DNA of 64,000 bases from Gemmobacter sp. 24YEA27 (GCF_030052995.1 NZ_JASJPW010000001.1:2780001-2844000), one strand, 5' to 3'. Shown: positions 8,030 to 17,321, counted from the first letter of the stretch. Numbers and translations are program-made. The notes: a model not told the origin generated them from the letters alone.

Positions 8030-8746
8030 TTGAGCCAATTCACCCTCGATGTTCTTCAGGCCATCAATGACTGGCAACGTGGGGGCGATCACAAGCAAAA
8101 GGTCCGGCGTGGAGAGAAGCTAAAAGAGGCATCCCAGAACCTCGATGCCAAGTTCAGGAACTGCTCGCGAACTTGCTATCGACAAGAGGCGCACGAGAAA
8201 GATCGGGTCTGGCAACTGTTGGCCGACGATGCGCTGCCGGAAACGATCGCTGCTTGGACAACAGACCTAGCCACCGCAAAGTCCTTTAAAGGGGGCGTAC
8301 CGCCAGTGGGGCTTCAGGGCATCGTGTTCAAGTTCAATCCACCAGCGAGCAAAGTCGTACTCAATCTCGAAGAGGTCTACAAAGACCCCGATTTCACGCA
8401 AGCTGTGGCAGAACTGAAAGCTGATATTGTTGCATTCGGCGATGGTATCGGGCGCTATGGTGATGAGCAGTGCGAAGTGGTTCTAGAAATGGGCAGTCTC
8501 GACCAAGCGCACATCTACTGCTACGGCGGTTTTGCAAGCGGGCGCCCGGTGCTTGCACAGGACTACTTCGGCCGAGTTCCAACCGAAGATGATCTGAAAG
8601 AGTTCGACGCTCTCTGTCTTAAGGCGGGCATCTCGCCTGTGGGGGATTGGTGGTTAACACCGGAAGGGACATCAAATGTCATATCTAGAATTCAGCCTCG
8701 TCTCGATCAATTAAGAATGATCAAGGCGGCCCAACAAACTACCTAA
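8030..8746 (+). CDS. Uncharacterised protein of the defence island
   Basis: About 238 residues, soluble, no signal peptide or membrane helix, mixed alpha/beta composition, family not recognised. TTG at 8030 is chosen because GGAG ends seven bases before it; the TTG at 8024 is too close to that site. Distinct segments are INDWQRGGDHKQKVRRGEKL near the start (basic, helical), CEVVLEMGSLDQAHIYCYGG in the middle and GDWWLTPEGTS near the end. It is the only plus-strand gene between two minus-strand nuclease genes and stands alone, so it is a candidate single-gene module. Function unknown. Confidence 0.6.
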   Translation: MSQFTLDVLQAINDWQRGGDHKQKVRRGEKLKEASQNLDAKFRNCSRTCYRQEAHEKDRVWQLLADDALPETIAAWTTDLATAKSFKGGVPPVGLQGIVFKFNPPASKVVLNLEEVYKDPDFTQAVAELKADIVAFGDGIGRYGDEQCEVVLEMGSLDQAHIYCYGGFASGRPVLAQDYFGRVPTEDDLKEFDALCLKAGISPVGDWWLTPEGTSNVISRIQPRLDQLRMIKAAQQTT

Positions 8747-8990
8747 GGGTGGGCGCGACTTTCTAAACATTTCAGCCGAATTGCTCGACCAACCCTCTCT
8801 CAAGGCGCCAAGAAGCGATAAGGTCTTGGCTGTACACCGCATTTCTGTGCGACCACGCGCAACGTCGAAGACAGGGCTTAAGACGACAAGCATCCGACAC
8901 TCGACCAAGAGTGGCTTCACCAGTGAAAGAAGGGCAGCATTAGGGGCCTGATTTGACGCCGGAACGGCCGGGCTTGGTCGGGAGCGGTCG

Positions 8991-11171
8991 TCACATCAAA
9001 CAACATTTTTTGAACTTCTTGCCACTGCCACAGAAGCATGGGTCATTTCGGCCGATTTTCGAGCCGTCTGGCATACGGCTCGTAGAAACAGGCCGCGCGG
9101 CACCAGAATTCCCGTTGAGCACCATACCCCGCGTCAGGGCATCCATCCGATTATCGCGCCTCCATGGAAAATGCGTCGCGAGGCTGAACTTGGGCAGCCC
9201 ATCCGTCTCGCGCACAAGAAGTCCAAACCAATTGTCGGCGCGGTGGACGTACTTGCGCCGTCGGCAATGAGCGGCAAGCGCTTCGATAGCCTCGCCCGCC
9301 AGTGCCCGACTGCAATGGATTGTGAGTCCGGCATCACCGCTATCGAACCCCAAGGTGAAGTCGTGGGGTCGCCCGTCGAACCTCGTACGCTGTGCGACAT
9401 CCTTTATCCCATTGTCGAGTTGCGTGACCGTATCGCTATCGATGTCGAGCAGCAAGAAACCGAGATCGATCAGGTCGGGCTGGGCTTCGTGCTCGATCTT
9501 CTCGATGATCCGCGCAACATGCGTACCCGTGAACTTGGTAAGGATGCCCTTTGGTATAGCCGTTCCGGGTATGCCTTCCCGGCGTACGGTCATCGCAGTG
9601 TCGAGATCGAGTGAACACTCATCCGCCACCATGGCAATGCTCGTCTTGTCTTCAAACCAGAGATTCTGGCTTAGGTGATAGCCCAGAATTGCCAGTTCGT
9701 TGGTTCCGTGCACGCGTTCGGCATAGCCAACTCGCCGATCAATATAGCTGAGCAAGCGCAGGGGACTGGCGAGCATCTCGGTCAGCACGTCGATTAGGAA
9801 AACGTCGGCGACCAGCGGCGCATGGATAACCGAATCTTCCTCATATTCGAGAAAATGCCGAGCTTGGATTGTAAGCACCGGATAATGGTCGGACACCGCG
9901 CACAGAATATAGATATTGCGCAGCTCGGGAATATTGAGCTTCGCCCCATCCTCCTTTACGAAGTCCAACTCTGGTCGCCTAAGAGCTCGCGCACAGAGCA
10001 GACCCTGATCATAGGCGTCTTGCACCGCCTTCTGGAAATCATCTCGCAATGTCTGATCATTACCCTTACGCGATTCTAGCGTCATCTTCTTCGACTTGCA
10101 CTGGACGATCACGGCCCGGTCGCCAAAAACGACCAACACATCCATCTCCGACACCCGACCGGCGGCGCTTTCAATATTGATGTTACAATGGACATTCTGC
10201 TCGCCAAAGACGGAGCATAGGCGCTTGGCAACGAATTGCTCGGTGAAGGCGCCGCGGTGTGTCGAAGCCTCGGCGCGGTATGACTTGTCGCTAATCATCC
10301 AATAGAAAGGCGAATCGTAGAGGGACTCGACGATCCCGTAGGTCTGGAGCGCAATATAGCATCCATCCGGCAGCGCGATTATCGGGCATGCGTTGGCGAG
10401 GTTGAACGCGCCGAGAGACGTAAAATCCTGATTGGCGGGTGCAGTGACGCTGAAAGCCGCAAGCACCGCCCGAACCGCCTCCACAGGTCGGGCGCAGTGC
10501 GCAGCGATTTCCCCGGCTGTGGTAGTGAAGCCCGACAGCAAGGACGAGAAATGCAGTGTTTCGGTCTTGAGTCGCGACAACACGTCCACGATCTTGGCGT
10601 TCTGGAGTTCCGAGATTGCGCAGGCAATGGCCTGCGCATCGGAGATGCTGAACCCCTTGTTCGCAAGCATCCACGATTCATCTGCTGCGTAGCGTTCGAG
10701 CGCCATGTCCCGATATTGGAAACTGTACGCGGATTCGCCTCCATAAAAGATCGGCTCCCGAAGCACATCGGCACGTGTGAATGGCGAGGACGGGCGTTCT
10801 GCCCTCGCTACCTGTGCGGCTTTCGCGGTTTCGATGATCGAGTCCCACATCGGCCGCCCTAGTCGCGCATGAAGTTCCTCTAGCAACGTGTTGGTCCGAT
10901 CAAACAGTGCCTGAATCTCGGCAGGCGGCGGCTCGCTCAGGTCAATCGGCTGGCGGATCAGCAGTCCGAGCAAGGTCGTGAACTCAGTTCGAACTGTTCG
11001 TCCGGGGGCATAAGAGGCAGCGAGCGCATCGCCGTTCATCTTACCGTCAAAAGTCACATAATTGTCTCGCAGCGACATCCATGAAAGCGCGTGCACGAAG
11101 CCCGGTGCGGCGCAGAGCTGTGCGAGGTCGTTGAAAATGTCCTGTTCGGCGCGAGGTTCACTTGACTTCAT
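8991..11171 (-). CDS. NERD-like nuclease with C-terminal SEC-C motif
   Basis: A 726-residue protein. Residues ~305-400 form a nuclease-related (NERD/PD-(D/E)xK-like) module: AFTEQFVAKRL, then SEMDVLVVFGDRAVIVQCKSK with Asp344, Gln357 and Lys359 as candidate catalytic residues. The extreme C-terminus is a zinc-binding SEC-C motif, KIGRNDPCFCGSGKKFKKCC, as in SecA and many accessory proteins. The ~300 N-terminal residues are helical and unassigned. It is a single gene between non-coding stretches with repeat copy 2 upstream. The context suggests a defence or DNA-damage role, which is inference. Confidence 0.75.
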   Translation of the reverse strand: MKSSEPRAEQDIFNDLAQLCAAPGFVHALSWMSLRDNYVTFDGKMNGDALAASYAPGRTVRTEFTTLLGLLIRQPIDLSEPPPAEIQALFDRTNTLLEELHARLGRPMWDSIIETAKAAQVARAERPSSPFTRADVLREPIFYGGESAYSFQYRDMALERYAADESWMLANKGFSISDAQAIACAISELQNAKIVDVLSRLKTETLHFSSLLSGFTTTAGEIAAHCARPVEAVRAVLAAFSVTAPANQDFTSLGAFNLANACPIIALPDGCYIALQTYGIVESLYDSPFYWMISDKSYRAEASTHRGAFTEQFVAKRLCSVFGEQNVHCNINIESAAGRVSEMDVLVVFGDRAVIVQCKSKKMTLESRKGNDQTLRDDFQKAVQDAYDQGLLCARALRRPELDFVKEDGAKLNIPELRNIYILCAVSDHYPVLTIQARHFLEYEEDSVIHAPLVADVFLIDVLTEMLASPLRLLSYIDRRVGYAERVHGTNELAILGYHLSQNLWFEDKTSIAMVADECSLDLDTAMTVRREGIPGTAIPKGILTKFTGTHVARIIEKIEHEAQPDLIDLGFLLLDIDSDTVTQLDNGIKDVAQRTRFDGRPHDFTLGFDSGDAGLTIHCSRALAGEAIEALAAHCRRRKYVHRADNWFGLLVRETDGLPKFSLATHFPWRRDNRMDALTRGMVLNGNSGAARPVSTSRMPDGSKIGRNDPCFCGSGKKFKKCCLM

Positions 11172-11304
11172 ATTCGTCTTCCACTGCTGTCTTCAGCAGA
11201 TTAAGCTGGGTGCCTCTAATACGTCTAACTGTGATTTGTTTTTTGGCGAGCGTGGTTCGATTATTTCTTCCTTGCGACAATTGACGGCTGCAAAATATCC
11301 GCCG

Positions 11305-11410
11305 GCTTCAAACACAAAATGTCCGAATATGTCGGGGCATAGCGTAGAATCGGAGGTTCCATATACGGCATGGTGGTGTGCGATGATCGGCGGCAATATC
11401 GGGGATTTGG
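11305..11410 (+). repeat. Dispersed repeat, copy 2
   Basis: About 106 bp, the partner of 7588-7683 (same orientation, ~75% identity by eye). It lies between the start of the NERD/SEC-C gene (11171) and the stop of the nSTAND3 gene (11441) and is truncated on its right compared with copy 1. Confidence 0.7.
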
Positions 11411-11440
11411 CGGCAGCACTGCGCCAATGTAGTAGTATTC

Positions 11441-13744
11441 TCAGCGGTCCACGTCGTCGAAGATTGACTGTATGCTCGAACGTGCATTGGCGGCTCGGCC
11501 AACGGGCGTTTCCACTCGATCTTCAATGTCAGGGGTACGGGTCTCATTGAGATCCTCGATCGCCTTCACGATCGCAATTCGCCCGCTATCGATCTTAGCA
11601 CGGTCGGTGTCATCGATCGGAAGCGCGTCCTCGATACCGCCCAATAAGCTCGACAACTCATCGAAGTGACTATCCGGGTCACTGTCCCCGCAATTCGCCT
11701 TCCAATCGGAAATATGAGTGTCGAGTTGATCAATAACGTCTCCCCTTACTCGTGCTAAGAGATCGTCAAACTCAGTATCTGTCAGGAGAGACCGCAGAGA
11801 GTCGTCGCGAAAAACACCTCCATCCGGGACCGTAAGAGTCGTATCGACAATGTGCTCTACGAGGCTGAGGCGCTTTTCGTCGGGCAAAAGTTTCGCCTGG
11901 TGCAGCTTCGCCAGTAGTCGATTTTCGGAGGAGTACGCCATGAATGGGCCTGGGCGGAGATCGAGAACGTCCGGCACCTGGTCTACAACCAGCCGCAAGA
12001 ACGCAGTGTCGCAGCGTTGACCGAGAAAATAGCGGATGCGGTAGTCAATGGGATGTACGAGCAAACGATTGAGAAGCGCCCGATACAGCGATGGGCCGAC
12101 GCGGACGCTCGCACCACGCAGTTCCACCCCGCCGCACACAACCTCCTCAAGCAGCCGTTCGAATTTCGCGCCGCGCAGGTAAATTTCGGTCAGTTCAGGT
12201 GAATTGGCGACGAGTGCAGCATAGGCATCGCCAATAGTCGGGTGCTTGAAGGTCCATTTAGGTCCCTCTGTTGTGTCAACAAGCAGGGCAAGACTTCCGC
12301 GAAGCGAATCGAGCGCGAGCCGGATTTCGTCAGCGGTTACGCCCAAAAGTTCTGTGATCAACGCTATACGGTCGTCATTCTCGATTGGTGACGCGAGTTG
12401 CCCGCCGTGCATGAAAATCAGTGCAACTGCGGCCGCTTCGCCTCGATCGAGATTGCGCAGCACGTCTTTGAGGAAATCGACGGGTCGCCGTGCAAAATCA
12501 AGCAAACCCTCCTCATCGAGGGTCACTTTCTCCGTAAAGAATGCGGACCCGAGGCGACGAGCTGTCTCGGGAAGAAAAGATGCATCTTCCGCAAGTTTTG
12601 CCAAATGGGGCTTGATTGCCTTCTTAAACGCAGCCGGTTGATCACCGCGTTTAATGTGATTGTACAGGATTTGCGCCTTCTCGGCGGTTGCCAAGCCTTG
12701 GACGTTGATGACCACTTGAGATTTGTCGAAAAGCGGAAACGCGCCGGTTTTGAGATCGCGATGAGCTGATCGCCAGATGTAGGTGCGGGATGTCAGCAGG
12801 AAGCGGGCACCCTTGCGCAACGCGGCAGCCATTAGGGGCATCTGCCGATTCCAGGCGTCGGCAATATGGCGTTGGTACTGAGTGGCGCCGAAAGCATCGT
12901 CTATCCAGAAGAACTGCTTGGGGTCATCGGGATTCCAATGCCGCATGATGTCTTCAGGACTGGTCACGCGGATCGTCGGCGCGCGCCAGTGATCGAGCGC
13001 CCCCAAAGCGAGACTCGCGGCGATGGTCGATTTTCCGGAAGCTGGATCTCCAAGCAGCAAGACAAAATTATGATCGAGTAGCGCGTCCACGCTCTGACGA
13101 TGCGCATCTGTGACAACGAAACATGCCAGATCGTCCCCAAGTGCGCTCAGGACCGCGTGAGATTGTGCATAGGCCCGCTCATCAAGGATCTGGGAAAGAT
13201 CTCCCAATCCATAGACCCTCGGCACCATCACCCGTAGCCGTGACGATTCCCGAATTTGCTGTGCTATCCAGTCACGCCCAAGAACGACACAGTTCTTCAC
13301 GCCCACCGCTTCGAACGCCGCAGCGATTGCGTCGGCCTGCGTGCCCGATACGCTGTGATTTGTGAGAAGGATGTAGTCTTCAGCCAACCCTCTGGCTGCA
13401 AGCTTTCCGGCCTTGGTCAATTCGCCCTTCACGGCGCTCAAGCTTAGCGGTGCATCCGCCTTGCTCGTGAATTTGCATTGGATTGTCGAGCGACTGGCTG
13501 CATCTCCATTGGACCAACGGCCTAGAAATGCACCATCGCGCCCGCCATCCTTTGAGGGCAGAAATGTCTCAACCGGCCGTTTGAGCACTTCCTGAGCGAT
13601 TGCTACGCACAGGTCTTGAAACGACTTCCAGCCTAAAGTGTGAAGAGCGTAATCGATTAGTGGTCCTTGCGCTGATGGCGAAAATGAGCCGTCCACCTTT
13701 GTTGGGTCCGATACTCGTTTCGCTTCCTGATTATTGATTTCCAA
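11441..13744 (-). CDS. Mrr-like nuclease fused to nSTAND3-type NTPase
   Basis: About 767 residues. An N-terminal restriction-endonuclease-like domain (FQDLCVAIAQEVL; SKDGGRDGAFLGRW; STIQCKFTSK, i.e. D and QxK catalytic elements, residues ~43-97) precedes a NTPase of the nSTAND3 type. That NTPase has Walker A LLGDPASGKST near residue 232 and a Walker B-like FFWIDDAFGATQYQ near 285. A long helical C-terminal half would serve as sensor. STAND-nuclease fusions of this kind are known or suspected phage-sensing defence proteins. The TTG at 13744 has AGAGG five bases upstream; a GTG two codons earlier is the alternative. The ORF appears intact. Confidence 0.78.
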   Translation of the reverse strand: MEINNQEAKRVSDPTKVDGSFSPSAQGPLIDYALHTLGWKSFQDLCVAIAQEVLKRPVETFLPSKDGGRDGAFLGRWSNGDAASRSTIQCKFTSKADAPLSLSAVKGELTKAGKLAARGLAEDYILLTNHSVSGTQADAIAAAFEAVGVKNCVVLGRDWIAQQIRESSRLRVMVPRVYGLGDLSQILDERAYAQSHAVLSALGDDLACFVVTDAHRQSVDALLDHNFVLLLGDPASGKSTIAASLALGALDHWRAPTIRVTSPEDIMRHWNPDDPKQFFWIDDAFGATQYQRHIADAWNRQMPLMAAALRKGARFLLTSRTYIWRSAHRDLKTGAFPLFDKSQVVINVQGLATAEKAQILYNHIKRGDQPAAFKKAIKPHLAKLAEDASFLPETARRLGSAFFTEKVTLDEEGLLDFARRPVDFLKDVLRNLDRGEAAAVALIFMHGGQLASPIENDDRIALITELLGVTADEIRLALDSLRGSLALLVDTTEGPKWTFKHPTIGDAYAALVANSPELTEIYLRGAKFERLLEEVVCGGVELRGASVRVGPSLYRALLNRLLVHPIDYRIRYFLGQRCDTAFLRLVVDQVPDVLDLRPGPFMAYSSENRLLAKLHQAKLLPDEKRLSLVEHIVDTTLTVPDGGVFRDDSLRSLLTDTEFDDLLARVRGDVIDQLDTHISDWKANCGDSDPDSHFDELSSLLGGIEDALPIDDTDRAKIDSGRIAIVKAIEDLNETRTPDIEDRVETPVGRAANARSSIQSIFDDVDR

Positions 13745-13805
13745 CGACACCTCTATTTTTAAGCGCTCGGCCTAGCTAACTGGATGATCATCCAGTCCAA
13801 AATCC

Positions 13806-15497
13806 TCAGACAGCGTCACTGGCCAGGGAGACGCGCCCGTCTTTCAGACGATGTCGGCTCGCTTGTGCCAGATTGACGGTGTTGCGCACGAGATCGAGGC
13901 GCGCCACAGACGAGTGGTACCACCGAAACGCCTCGGACAACGTCTGATCGGTCACCTCCGGGGAGACCCGATCGTCCTGTCCGGTCGTGAGTGGAACGCT
14001 GTCGAGCGACAGGCCACGACCGCAAAGGAACGTGGTCACGATCACCTCGAAGGTCATCGGTGGACGATGATCCATATGGGCATCGTCTCGAGTGATCCGC
14101 TCGCCCGTCGCCGCACAGGTGGCATTGCCGTTCGCGTCGCCATGGGTCGCGAAGAAGGCGTCTCGGGCCTTATACAAATCGAAGCGCGCGGCCCGCCGAA
14201 ACGCTTGTGAGACCTCCTGCTTGCGGCTGGGCGGTCGCTGCGTGATGCAGTGCGGATAGGAGAAATCCGTACCGCTGCCGTCCGTTCGGATGATGCGGAA
14301 GCACTGCGTGCCATGTTCGGTCATCATCACTTGGAAATGGCTGAAGCCGCAGCCGACCTTCGCAACATACTCCGTATGGCGTTCGAGCAGAGCCGCAACG
14401 TCCAGAGCATCCTCGTCGTTGAGCCGCTCACCTGGCCGGTAGCGGTTCGCCTCGGCGCTGCCTGCTGCTGTGTCCGCGATCGGTGTGATGCAGACAGGGC
14501 AAACGTCTGGTGCGGGCGCGCCTTCGACGAAAAGCGATTCGGCGGCTTTCCACAAAGCCTGAAACACGGTTCCGGCCGCCTTATCGCGCTCCTCTGCTTC
14601 TTTGTCTTCGGCCGTCGTAAGCGTCGTGACGGCGGCATCGAAGGTTGGAATTACGCCGCTGACCATAGCCTCACCGCTATCGGCGTCGGTCGTTTCCAGC
14701 CACAAACTGGCGGCCGCACTGCGGATTTGCCGCAAACCGGCGAGTCCGATCTTGTTCTCCTCTGCTTTGGCGCGCGCCTCCAACTCGACATAGGCTGGAT
14801 CGAGCGCGGCGAGGGCCGTGAGGATGAGCGCCGGGTCAAGCGGTGCAAGGATCAGCATATTGGCGTGGGAGAGAACCTCCGTCGTGTCCCATATTTTGAC
14901 CGCTTGGGTCGTTTCCTTGGCGAGCTGGGTGTCAACGCGCTGGAGCGCCGTCTCGTCTTCGGCCGCGGTCTTGATCTGCGTCCGCAGCGAACGAAGGTTC
15001 TTTTGCACCTCGACCAGCGGGCTCAGTTGAAGCCAGTTGGCGACATCCGCGTAACGCTGCTCGGGTGTGTGTATTTCAACAAAAGTACGGAGTGCGTGGC
15101 CACGAATGATCGGCGGCACCGCCATGCAAGTATTGAGGGTAGTCGCTACCGCCGGAATCGGCCGCTTTGCACCTCCTGCCGCACGACTGCCGTTCGTGAC
15201 ATCCTTGCCCGAGATGAGGCCGATCGCCACGGTCGGGACGATCTTTGCTTCCTCGGCAAGATTATGCGCCAGAGCGATCGGACCGGCCTGGTTGTTGATG
15301 GCGCGCTGCCCCAACCGTTCCAGCGTTCCGTCTTTGGATAGTACGAACTCAAGTGCATCGATGACGCTGGATTTACCGCTGCCATTGGGCGCGAAGATCG
15401 CCAGGCATCGCTTCTTGCTGAAATCGAAAGTCTTCGGCTGGAGATAGGCACGGAAGCCGGTCAGGCCCAACGACTGGAAAAAATAGGGATCAGCCAT
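13806..15497 (-). CDS. Chimera: SMC/RecF-like ATPase N-half fused to DUF3223 protein
   Basis: A 563-residue ORF made of two unrelated parts. Residues 1-~345 are the N-terminal half of an SMC/RecF-type ATPase: Walker A FAPNGSGKSS near 35-44, a helical arm, and half a zinc hook, CPVC at 333-336. Residues ~350-563 are a DUF3223 (DCL-like) protein: RYRPGERLNDEDALDVAAL, VGCGFSHFQVMMTE, GSGTDFSYPHCI, then an HNH-like tail CAATGERITRDDAHMDHRPP. The second ATPase half (signature motif, Walker B) is gone, so ATPase function should be lost. The junction near 14456 keeps the frame, pointing to a deletion between two genes. Overlaps the small upstream gene by eight bases. Confidence 0.72.
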   Translation of the reverse strand: MADPYFFQSLGLTGFRAYLQPKTFDFSKKRCLAIFAPNGSGKSSVIDALEFVLSKDGTLERLGQRAINNQAGPIALAHNLAEEAKIVPTVAIGLISGKDVTNGSRAAGGAKRPIPAVATTLNTCMAVPPIIRGHALRTFVEIHTPEQRYADVANWLQLSPLVEVQKNLRSLRTQIKTAAEDETALQRVDTQLAKETTQAVKIWDTTEVLSHANMLILAPLDPALILTALAALDPAYVELEARAKAEENKIGLAGLRQIRSAAASLWLETTDADSGEAMVSGVIPTFDAAVTTLTTAEDKEAEERDKAAGTVFQALWKAAESLFVEGAPAPDVCPVCITPIADTAAGSAEANRYRPGERLNDEDALDVAALLERHTEYVAKVGCGFSHFQVMMTEHGTQCFRIIRTDGSGTDFSYPHCITQRPPSRKQEVSQAFRRAARFDLYKARDAFFATHGDANGNATCAATGERITRDDAHMDHRPPMTFEVIVTTFLCGRGLSLDSVPLTTGQDDRVSPEVTDQTLSEAFRWYHSSVARLDLVRNTVNLAQASRHRLKDGRVSLASDAV

Positions 15498-15717
15498 TGA
15501 CCACCTCCACCTTCGGAGGGTCCGCTCGCTCGGAGGCGAGTTTCACGATGGCGTCCTTCGCTTGGGCGATGGCATTTGGCGCTGGGGCTGCTTTCAGAAT
15601 GTGCGTGGTCAGAATAGCCGCAAGGTCGGTATCGACGCCTTCCTTTGCCTTTAGCCTCTCTCCCAAGGCCTTGAGAAACGCATCCGGCGTTTCCAAAATT
15701 TTTGCTTCACCATCCAT
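15490..15717 (-). CDS. Small partner protein of the SMC-like ATPase
   Basis: 75 residues (MDGEAKILETPDAFLKALGE...), acidic and helical, with no recognised domain. Its stop lies inside the start of the ATPase gene (8-base overlap), so both were made from one transcript. It is probably the small first subunit of the ATPase system. Given the truncation of the ATPase it may now be an orphan. Confidence 0.65.
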   Translation of the reverse strand: MDGEAKILETPDAFLKALGERLKAKEGVDTDLAAILTTHILKAAPAPNAIAQAKDAIVKLASERADPPKVEVVNG

Positions 15718-15801
15718 TGTCTATCCCCCCAATTACTCTTGTTTCGACTTTACGTTGAGATTTCTCTGAAGAGAATATTGAGTCGCAATTAATCCTCATG
15801 A

Positions 15802-16017
15802 TTGCAGGGGAAGCCGTCCCCTGCGGCCAGGCTAGCCTTCGCCATGCCCGCAGCCGTAGCGGGTTATGCGCTGGTGCACGGTATCGCGCGAGAGGCTGTC
15901 CCATCAGAGGCATGGCGTATGATCTTCTGCGTGATCGGCGGAGCCTGCACTGGGCTATCGGCGCTGATGCGTATTGTCGCAGCGCAAGCCTTGAGCACGA
16001 TAAGCGGCCAAGATTAA
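15802..16017 (+). pseudogene. Possible remnant of a small membrane protein gene
   Basis: The frame contains AARLAFAMPAAVAGYALVHG and WRMIFCVIGGACTGLSALMR, which look like two membrane helices of a real protein and resemble the tail of a conjugation or plasmid gene. There is no ATG or ribosome site, and the start would be a TTG. A 3'-end fragment is the best guess. Confidence is low and the family is not identified. Confidence 0.3.
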
Positions 16018-16104
16018 CGCATAATTTGCCGTCAAATCTCAAGCGCACCTTGCGGTTTCGTATTGATTGCATCACCCTTCCCAAAACAACCTTGGGAGGG
16101 GACC

Positions 16105-16623
16105 ATGCAGCCGTCAGACTTCATTGAAAAATATATGACCGGAAAGTGCTTCTATCATTTTACGGATACTCGTAACGTGCCTTCCATCAAATCTCACGGA
16201 TTGATGTCGCTTAATTTGTTGCGGGAAAATGGAATCGTTCCTCCGGCAGCAGGCGGTAATGACTGGAGCCATGAGGCTGATGAACGCTTGGGACTGCATA
16301 GCTACGTCCACCTTTGCTTCCTCGACCAACACCCTATGGAATGGACGATAAAGCAGGATGGTAGAATAAAGGACACCGTATTCATCAACGTTGACAAGTC
16401 TGTGCTTACAAGGCCGGGAATATTATTATCGGCTGATGTATCCAACAAAGCTGGCGTTGAGACGTTCGATTTCACGCGCGCTTTGGACTTGATGGATTTT
16501 CCGGTTATATATGAGCGAACAAATTGAAAGGACCCGGCCGTTCAGGAACGTCGGAAAGTCGCCAAGAAATATGAACTACTCGTACCCGATCACATATCGG
16601 CCGATCTGCTGTCAGGATACTGA
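16105..16623 (+). pseudogene. darT: DarT-like DNA ADP-ribosyltransferase toxin with internal TGA
   Basis: DarT (DUF4433) toxins attach ADP-ribose to DNA bases. The start at 16105 has GGAGGGG just upstream. The product shows YHFTDTRNVPSIKSHGLMS (NAD-binding start) and HSYVHLCF, then reaches an in-frame TGA at 16525-16527 after 140 codons. Past it the same frame continues KDPAVQERRKVAKKYELLVP and ends at a TGA at 16621. That tail carries the expected catalytic Glu (residue 157, in YELLVP). The TGA most simply replaces a TGG (Trp). The 140-residue product should be inactive. The next gene starts two bases after the second stop. Confidence 0.78.
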
Positions 16624-16625
16624 AA

Positions 16626-17321
16626 ATGGCCGAACGCCCCGTCTTCATACCACTTCCCGATGGGGACCGGCTCGTTCAGGAGTGCCCTGTCGAATTTCAC
16701 TGGCACTCTGGCATGGCCGATTCCCAAAAGAGAAAGAACGTGGTTTCGCTGCACGAAAGTGCAGCGAGACGGGGCTTGTCTCCGCTACTGGAGATATCCA
16801 GCAAGTCGGAGGATCGCGTTGGCCAACGCATGAGCGCCTTTAGCCTGAAAGTGAAGCTCGCCGGGCGCGAAATCCCTCTCGAAAATGCCTTTCAGGGGAG
16901 CAAGGTGTTCAGGGATGGCGGACCGTACAGCGACCTCTATGAAATGGAACCGCGCGCAGCGAAGTCGGATACGCGACTACGCGAGTCCGGCCCGTTGATT
17001 GGGTTTCACTTCGATGAAGACGACTATCCGATTTTTCCGCAAACAGTCTTCTATGACTGGCTTTATATTTCGGCGCTGTATCCGCACATGGATTATCTGA
17101 GGAGCAAAATTTATCACTACAAAGGGTTTACCGATATCGTCTTCAATCCTTTGAAATCGATAAATTGCCAAGCAAGATCATGCGCGACGTTGGTTGCAAT
17201 GGATAAGCAAGGCCTTCTCCCGAAGGCGATGTCGTCTTTCGAAGCGTTCCTTGAGATTATGACCGCCCACACTCCGCTGCCGTCAAGAGACGAGCGCGAT
17301 AGACAGCCCTCACTCATGTAG
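16626..17321 (+). CDS. DarT partner, NADAR-like putative antitoxin
   Basis: 231 residues, starting two bases after the full-length darT stop, so originally one operon. The central part (SAFSLKVKLAGREIPLENAF, QGSKVFRDGGPYSDLYEMEP, DYPIFPQTVFYDWLYISALY) has the E..FQ..K.F layout seen in NADAR-type glycohydrolases, which remove ADP-ribose from guanine. The match is only partial and the exact family is uncertain. DarT-NADAR pairs are known toxin-antitoxin systems, so the proposed role is to reverse DarT modification. The antitoxin appears intact while the toxin carries a stop. Confidence 0.6.
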   Translation: MAERPVFIPLPDGDRLVQECPVEFHWHSGMADSQKRKNVVSLHESAARRGLSPLLEISSKSEDRVGQRMSAFSLKVKLAGREIPLENAFQGSKVFRDGGPYSDLYEMEPRAAKSDTRLRESGPLIGFHFDEDDYPIFPQTVFYDWLYISALYPHMDYLRSKIYHYKGFTDIVFNPLKSINCQARSCATLVAMDKQGLLPKAMSSFEAFLEIMTAHTPLPSRDERDRQPSLM

